The notes beneath the pieces were generated by a model that had not been told where the DNA came from, made no database searches, and was given only the letters and a program-made list of their open reading frames with translations. Of a stretch of 11,835 nucleotides of DNA, positions 7,579-11,835 are shown in pieces; the stretch's first letter is position 1, and every line of letters begins with the position of its first letter. Source of the DNA: Acidobacteria bacterium UBA6911 (GTDB taxonomy: Bacteria; Acidobacteriota; UBA6911); contig DKBB01000207.1 in the NCBI GenBank assembly GCA_002451015.1, positions 1 through 11,835 of the forward strand, read 5' to 3'. A program made the position numbers and the translations under genes.

Positions 7579-8850
7579 ATGTGGTGCAATCGGATAAGCA
7601 AGTTCAGCAACAACCTGATCATGACGGTGTTGTGCATCGGACTGTTTTTCGCTAACGGCCCGGACTGCCGGGCCGAGGACAATAAGGTCCCGGAAGAAAC
7701 ACAGAAATCCGGCGCGGAGTTTGACATTTACGGCTTTGTCATGATGGACGCCGGGTACGACTTCAATCAGATGGATCCGGACTGGTTCGACACGGTCCGG
7801 CCCACGAAGATGCCTTCCTTTGAAAAAGAGTTCGGCACCGACGGGAACGCTTACTTCAGTGTCCGGCAGACCCGGTTCGGGGTGCGGGGCAATGTTCCGA
7901 CAGAGCTGGGAGACCTGAAGACAATTTTCGAGTTCGAGATGTTCGGAGTAGGCGCGGATGCGGGGCAGACGACGATCCGGCTGCGACATGCCTACGGAGA
8001 GCTGGGACAGTTCGGCGCCGGCCAGTATTGGAGCCCGTTCATGGATATCGACGTGTTTCCGAATTCGCTGGAATACTGGGGCCCTCCCGGCATGGTGTTT
8101 TTCCGCAATATCCAGTTCCGGTGGATGCCGATCAAGGGGGATACCCGTCTGACGCTGGCCCTGGAACGACCGGGAGCCAGCGGCGACCGGGGCCTGTATG
8201 ACCAGGAGCTTCGACTGGAGGATCTGGAGCCCAGATTCGCGATGCCGGATATTTCAGGGGAATTCCGCTACGGTGGAGACTGGGGGTATGTCGAGATCGC
8301 GGGTATTCTCCGGCGTATCGAGTGGGAAGACACCGCTCCGGATGAAGTCGATCTTTCGGGCACCGCAGTGGGATGGGGCGTGAATTTCAGCTCGAACCTG
8401 AAACTGGCGCCGGATAAGGTGGCCAAGTTGCAGGTCGTCTACGGGGAAGCGATAGAAAACTACATGAACGATGCTACCGTCGACATCGGCATTGAAACGG
8501 ATCCCGACAATCCGGCACTACCCCTTCGCGGCGAGGCGCTGCCGGTGCTGGGCCTGGTCGCGTTCTACGATCATGCCTGGAACGAGAAGTTCAGCAGCTC
8601 GTTCGGATATTCCCTGCACAGGATCTGGAACACCCTCGGCCAGAGCCCCGATGCTTTCAAGCGGGGCCAATATGCGCTGGCCAACCTGCTTTACTACCCG
8701 GTAAAAGACGTCATGATCGGGGGCCAGTTCCAGTACGGGCGGAGAGATAACCACTCGGACGGATTCAGTTCGAACGACTACAGGATCCACTTCTCATTCC
8801 GATACGATTTTTCGATCAAACTGGGCCCATTCGCCGCAAGTACCAATTGA
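7579..8850 (+). CDS. DcaP-like outer-membrane porin
   Basis: This 423-residue protein has a signal peptide (hydrophobic 13-25, likely cleavage after CRA at residue 32) and then a sequence typical of DcaP-like trimeric outer-membrane channels: FDIYGFVMMDAGYDF at the first strand, SVRQTRFGVRGN, LKTIFEFEMFG, TIRLRHAYGELGQFGAGQYWSPFMD, then many alternating aromatic strands to RIHFSFRYDFSIK. DcaP of Acinetobacter admits dicarboxylic acids, which fits a final operon gene letting aspartate, fumarate, succinate or glutamate cross the outer membrane. Substrate range here is inference. AAGGAG at 7568-7573 supports the start. The chain continues about 9 residues beyond the last aromatic strand rather than ending in Phe, which is less usual for barrels. 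A strong hairpin follows the stop. Confidence 0.85.
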   Translation: MWCNRISKFSNNLIMTVLCIGLFFANGPDCRAEDNKVPEETQKSGAEFDIYGFVMMDAGYDFNQMDPDWFDTVRPTKMPSFEKEFGTDGNAYFSVRQTRFGVRGNVPTELGDLKTIFEFEMFGVGADAGQTTIRLRHAYGELGQFGAGQYWSPFMDIDVFPNSLEYWGPPGMVFFRNIQFRWMPIKGDTRLTLALERPGASGDRGLYDQELRLEDLEPRFAMPDISGEFRYGGDWGYVEIAGILRRIEWEDTAPDEVDLSGTAVGWGVNFSSNLKLAPDKVAKLQVVYGEAIENYMNDATVDIGIETDPDNPALPLRGEALPVLGLVAFYDHAWNEKFSSSFGYSLHRIWNTLGQSPDAFKRGQYALANLLYYPVKDVMIGGQFQYGRRDNHSDGFSSNDYRIHFSFRYDFSIKLGPFAASTN

Positions 8851-8867
8851 ACAAGGCCTTCGAACGG

Positions 8868-8920
8868 AACTTCGGGCCGGCATGTTTCTGCAGACCGCAG
8901 AAAGATGACGGCCCGAAGTT
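8868..8920. terminator. Long hairpin between convergent genes, probable bidirectional terminator
   Basis: aacttcgggccg (8868-8879) pairs perfectly with cggcccgaagtt (8909-8920). Inside it, catg/atga flanks add three more pairs, and tttctgc (8885-8891) pairs with gcagaaa (8897-8903) around a five-base loop. This gives about 22 base pairs with two mismatches. It sits 17 bases after the porin stop and 45 bases beyond the stop of the opposing barrel gene, the place for a shared terminator. It lacks a long T run on either strand. Confidence 0.6.
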
Positions 8921-8965
8921 TCAATGAGATATTGATGGATAATCCGGGCTTGTGAGAAATGCAGG

Positions 8966-9424
8966 CTAGAACGTAAAACCGACTGTAAATTTCACGCCCG
9001 GGCTGTCGATGACCCCTATCTTCATTTCCCCCATGAAGCCGTTGTCATGCTCCAGGCCGAACAGAAAGTTGATTCCTCCACCGGCGTTCGCATCGTCACT
9101 GTCGGCAGCTACAATCAAAGCCGGTCCTGCGCCGACGTAGAGTGAAAACGGTTTCTTCTCAATCGGGAACGCGTAGGCAAACTCGAAGTTTGTAGCTACG
9201 GTGACAAAACGGCTGACTCCGACCTCCAGGTTCGGGCGGAAGGTAAAATTTTCAAACAAAGGGTCCGTGATGGCATGAACGCCGAAATGAAACTGTTCGG
9301 GATCTATGGTGCCCCCGGCACGCAACCCGAATCTCATCTGCGCCACGGCACTGCTTGTTGTGAAACAAAATATTATTCCAAGAAACAGCAACGTCTTTTT
9401 CACTGACAGGCAATTCTTCTTCAT
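8966..9424 (-). CDS. Small outer-membrane beta-barrel protein
   Basis: This protein of unknown function has the build of an 8-stranded outer-membrane barrel. Residues 1-28 are a signal peptide (MKK start, hydrophobic 11-22, cleavage after AVA). The mature part is about 124 residues with alternating polar and hydrophobic strands, Gly-rich turns (an AGGGINF loop) and a C-terminal FTVGFTF ending in Phe, the usual signal for BAM assembly. I chose the internal ATG at 9424 over the one at 9475. It is preceded 7 bases upstream by GGAGG (minus strand, 9432-9436), which the longer frame would translate as a KGKGGK stretch before the signal peptide. It lies 181 bases after the AspT-like gene on the same strand and may have its own promoter. 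Confidence 0.72.
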   Translation of the reverse strand: MKKNCLSVKKTLLFLGIIFCFTTSSAVAQMRFGLRAGGTIDPEQFHFGVHAITDPLFENFTFRPNLEVGVSRFVTVATNFEFAYAFPIEKKPFSLYVGAGPALIVAADSDDANAGGGINFLFGLEHDNGFMGEMKIGVIDSPGVKFTVGFTF

Positions 9425-9541
9425 CACCTTTCCTCCCTTTCCTTTCTTATCGGCATGAAATCCAGTTTTTATCAATAGTCATTTACCATCCTCGCTTCGA
9501 ACACGCAAAGAATCTGGAATCCCTACAGGATGAATCCCGGC

Positions 9542-9547
9542 ATTATA
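9542..9547 (-). promoter_or_regulatory. Candidate -10 box for the small barrel gene
   Basis: A perfect TATAAT on the minus strand (9547 down to 9542) lies in the 181-base gap about 118 bases before the barrel start. The -35 region (near 9565-9570) is only TTCTTT-like. It would give the barrel gene a transcript separate from the AspT-like gene. Confidence 0.35.
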
Positions 9548-9597
9548 ACCGATCAGTTTAGAGAAAAGAAAGGTGTGCTGCACTCCAGAGCGGGAGG

Positions 9598-9618
9598 GAT
9601 GCGGGCTAAAGCCGCATC
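9598..9618 (-). other. Small hairpin spanning the stop codon of the AspT-like gene
   Basis: gatgcgg (9598-9604) pairs with ccgcatc (9612-9618) around a seven-base loop that contains the minus-strand TAG stop. No T run follows, so it is a weak terminator at best. It could partly reduce readthrough into the barrel gene. Confidence 0.3.
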
Positions 9619-11282
9619 ATCATACTTCCGGCGACTGTAAGGAAAACATTTGCAAAAGCGTAGGTGCCGGCATAACCGAGCGCGGGCACTTCGCTTTTGG
9701 CTTCAAGGTTGACCATTCCGAGGGCCGGAGTCGATGTCATGGCGCCGCAGATTCCGCCCAGGAGCACCGCGGGATTCAGCTTGAGAACCCAGCGGCCGAA
9801 AATGAAACCGGCCAAGGCCGGGACAATGGTAATCACGATCCCGCAAAGTATCACCTGGGGACCGAAGACAGCGAATGATTTCCCGATGCCCTCGCCGGCG
9901 CGAAGGCCCACCGCCGCCATGAAGAAGAGCAGTCCCAGTTCCCGCAGGACCCATCGGGCGGCCTCGGGTACGCGGCCGAAGGTCGGGTACAGGGAACGAA
10001 GAAAGCCGATGACTATGCCGGCGAGCAGCAGGCCGCCGGCCGGGCCCAGAGTGATATTGTTTCTCGGCAACTTAATGCTGAAGTTGCCCGCAAAGAGTCC
10101 GGCCGCCATTCCTGCCGCGAAAGTCGGGAGGTCGGTTTCCTTCACTTCGGCCTCGATGATACCGAAATTTGAGGCAATCTCACGGATCTGCGGACGCAGT
10201 CCCCAGAGAGTAATGATATCTCCTCTCTGCAGAACTGTTCCCGGCTCGATGGGCATGGAAATCTGGGAACGGACAACTTTGGTGACCCAGAATCCCGCCT
10301 GTCCCGTAAAATTGAGATTTTCTAGACTCTCATCGATCGCCCGCTCGTTTGTAATAATGATCTCGGCGCTATCGAGCTGCGCATCGAGCATATCCACATC
10401 CTGAACCCGCTGACCGAGCAGCTCGTTGACATGCGATACACCGGCGACGCTGCTTATGACGGTAACTCGGTCCCCAAGCTGAAGGGTGGAAGACGGTTCG
10501 GCCTGTGAAATCTGTCCGTCACGTTTGATGCGTGCAATGGTGAAATAGTAGCCCCTGCCGAGATCGAGTTCCTTGAGACTCTTCCCGATCAGGTTTTCCT
10601 TTGTAACCTCGTGGGCTTCGATGAGCACCGCGCCGTGTTTCGTGGGAGAATCCTTGCCGGGAGTGACAAGCCGCATTTCCTTCGCGGCTTTGCACGCCTC
10701 CGATTGAAGGTTGAACCGGAAGATGCGCGGTATGATCCGAACGAAAATAATCAGGCCGGCCATGCCGAACCCGTAAGTGAGGGCGTATGCGACTGTGATA
10801 TTCTCCGACGCCTGTTCGAGGCTAAGGGATTCCGGCAGGTGTGCGATCCCGTGCTGCAAGGCATCCGAAGCCGCGGCGAGAGTCGGCGTGCTGGTAAGAG
10901 CGCCTGCCAGCATGCCTGCGCTGATGCCGGGTCCAAAAGAAAAAAGGACTGCAAACTGGTAGGCAAGGAGGAACCCGGCGCCTGAAACCAGGGCAGCAAG
11001 CGACAGGTACTTCAGGCCATCCTGCCGGATCACGCCGAAAAATCTGGGGCCGGCGGCCAGGCCCACGGTGTACATAAAGATATAAAACCCGGTTGTGCCG
11101 AATTGCGGATCGATCTTCAGACCTTCGTGTCCGAGCCACAGCCCGGCGATTAAAACGCCTGCCGCGGATCCCGCGCTTATTCCCCGAATCCGGATACGGC
11201 CGATGACAAAGCCGAGACCGATTGTAACAAAAAGGAGCAGAATGCTGTTTTCGCTGAGAAGCTCAATAAGGTCGAGTTCCAT
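9606..11282 (-). CDS. Aspartate:alanine exchanger (AspT/AAE) family transporter
   Basis: This 558-residue inner-membrane protein has the architecture of the AspT/YidE/YbjL family: membrane half (about 1-190), two cytoplasmic RCK_C (TrkA_C-type) domains in tandem (about 195-290 and 295-378, each with an L..GD.(I/V)T pattern), and a second membrane half (about 385-558). The repeated motif GALTSTPTLAA in the first half and GAMTSTPALGM in the second marks the internal duplication. AspT of Tetragenococcus exchanges aspartate for alanine, and the related SucE of Corynebacterium exports succinate. Either substrate would fit the neighbouring aspartate/fumarate operon, but the sequence does not decide between them. 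Start ATG at 11282 has AGGA 6 bases upstream. A small hairpin spans the stop codon (9598-9618). Confidence 0.87.
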   Translation of the reverse strand: MELDLIELLSENSILLLFVTIGLGFVIGRIRIRGISAGSAAGVLIAGLWLGHEGLKIDPQFGTTGFYIFMYTVGLAAGPRFFGVIRQDGLKYLSLAALVSGAGFLLAYQFAVLFSFGPGISAGMLAGALTSTPTLAAASDALQHGIAHLPESLSLEQASENITVAYALTYGFGMAGLIIFVRIIPRIFRFNLQSEACKAAKEMRLVTPGKDSPTKHGAVLIEAHEVTKENLIGKSLKELDLGRGYYFTIARIKRDGQISQAEPSSTLQLGDRVTVISSVAGVSHVNELLGQRVQDVDMLDAQLDSAEIIITNERAIDESLENLNFTGQAGFWVTKVVRSQISMPIEPGTVLQRGDIITLWGLRPQIREIASNFGIIEAEVKETDLPTFAAGMAAGLFAGNFSIKLPRNNITLGPAGGLLLAGIVIGFLRSLYPTFGRVPEAARWVLRELGLLFFMAAVGLRAGEGIGKSFAVFGPQVILCGIVITIVPALAGFIFGRWVLKLNPAVLLGGICGAMTSTPALGMVNLEAKSEVPALGYAGTYAFANVFLTVAGSMMMRL

Positions 11283-11587
11283 GAGATTCCTACGGCCGGA
11301 TCCTGACAGAACGTACTGAAAGAAGGGAAAATCAAAGCTCCTTCCAAGAGGTGTTTCCTGTCGGCCTTATCCCGGGTGTCCTGATAAAAGGTTGTGCGTG
11401 AACTTTTCTTGAAATTCCGACTTTGAGTTTACTACAGTGTAGAAAGGATTTGACTAAAATACGTGAACATTGTACAGGTCCATGAATCCAGCCGGTCTTT
11501 GATAAAGATGCAGTCGACGGGAATTATTGAGAAATCAGCGGACAATGGGAATATGTCCCGATATGCAAGAAAGCGCTCCTCATTAAT
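11283..11587. promoter_or_regulatory. Intergenic region between divergent genes
   Basis: These 305 bases should carry the promoters of the leftward AspT-like gene and the rightward tRNA nucleotidyltransferase-like gene. An interrupted palindrome ctaca-g-tgtag (11432-11442) lies eight bases before a -35-like TTGACT (11450-11455), but no good -10 follows on the plus strand. A minus-strand open frame at 11432-11728 overlaps the real plus-strand gene and has no family resemblance. I saw no RNA gene. Confidence 0.45.
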
Positions 11588-11835
11588 ATGGAAATCATCA
11601 TTACCCACCGGAACATGGATTTTGACGCCCTGGCGTGTCAGGTGGCGGCATCCAGGCTGTTCCCGGATGCCGTCCGGGTATATTCCGGCACCCTGCCTCC
11701 GGTTATCAGAAATTTCCTGTCCCTTCACATGGACCGGTTCGAGCTCACTCCGGCAAGCAGGATCGATCTTAAGAAAGTCCGCAAAGTTATCGTTGTGGAT
11801 GTGCGGAACATGGAGAGGCTTCAGGATTACGCGCC
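11588..11835 (+). CDS. tRNA nucleotidyltransferase/poly(A) polymerase-like protein with DHH domain (partial, 5' end)
   Basis: The first 82 codons read MEIIITHRNMDFDALACQVAA... SRLFPDAVRVYSGTLPPVIRNFL ... KKVRKVIVVDVRN and run off the window. THxNxDFDALA followed by a VVDxRN-type strand is the start of a DHH-type phosphoesterase fold. This variant is typical of the long fusion proteins DHH - CBS - poly(A) polymerase/CCA-adding head seen in Desulfobacterota and Aquificae. The catalytic head itself is outside the window, so the product is inferred from the N-terminus only. The ATG at 11588 is the only in-frame ATG after a stop at 11528. No clear ribosome site precedes it. Confidence 0.65.
   Translation, partial: MEIIITHRNMDFDALACQVAASRLFPDAVRVYSGTLPPVIRNFLSLHMDRFELTPASRIDLKKVRKVIVVDVRNMERLQDYA

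Noticed and set aside
9425..9475. Longer start of the small barrel protein at 9475
   Set aside because: It would translate the strong GGAGG ribosome site and put 17 polar residues ahead of a normal MKK-type signal peptide.
9697..10404. A 235-codon open frame on the plus strand within the AspT-like gene
   Set aside because: It lies wholly inside a well supported minus-strand membrane-protein gene and has shadow-like Pro/Ser/Arg composition.
11432..11728. A 98-codon minus-strand frame at the right edge
   Set aside because: It overlaps the DHH-type start of a plus-strand gene and has no signal peptide, motif or convincing ribosome site.
1..11835. CRISPR array or defence system
   Set aside because: No regularly spaced repeats, cas-like genes or toxin-antitoxin pairs are visible. 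The genes are metabolic, transport and RNA-processing.

Overview
The window (about 55% GC by eye in coding regions, lower between genes) looks like a chromosome segment of a Gram-negative, anaerobic or facultatively anaerobic bacterium. Evidence for an outer membrane is direct: a DcaP-type porin, a small beta-barrel protein ending in Phe, and several Sec signal peptides. The partial gene at the right edge begins like the tRNA nucleotidyltransferases with an N-terminal DHH domain that are common in Desulfobacterota (the former Deltaproteobacteria) and some other deep lineages. I suggest Desulfobacterota or a relative, as inference only.

Layout. (1) 188-754 (-): the N-terminal part of a putative Na+/H+ antiporter (PF07399 type) that stops at less than half the normal length, next to unexplained sequence at the left edge. 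(2) 755-1228: an AT-rich gap of 474 bases holding the probable promoter of the main operon. (3) 1229-8850 (+): six closely spaced genes: DcuB-like C4-dicarboxylate antiporter, aspartase, type II L-asparaginase, glutaminase, GltS glutamate:Na+ symporter and DcaP-like porin. (4) A long hairpin at 8868-8920, probably the terminator between convergent units. (5) 8966-9424 (-): small outer-membrane barrel. (6) 9606-11282 (-): aspartate:alanine exchanger (AspT/AAE) family transporter. (7) 11588 to the edge (+): start of the tRNA nucleotidyltransferase-like gene.

The six-gene operon reads as a complete outer-membrane-to-cytoplasm route for asparagine, glutamine and their acids. DcaP would admit small acids. 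The asparaginase turns Asn into Asp plus ammonia, the aspartase turns Asp into fumarate plus ammonia, and the glutaminase turns Gln into Glu plus ammonia. DcuB would exchange fumarate for succinate, and GltS would import glutamate with Na+. The striking point is that all three enzymes carry N-terminal signal peptides, including the aspartase and the glutaminase, whose well-known homologues are cytoplasmic. The predicted result is a periplasmic line that makes fumarate as a respiratory electron acceptor from asparagine or aspartate and leaves the ammonia outside the cytoplasm. The AspT-family gene next door could add aspartate/alanine or succinate exchange. Function is inferred from homology and context. 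Nothing here shows expression or export.
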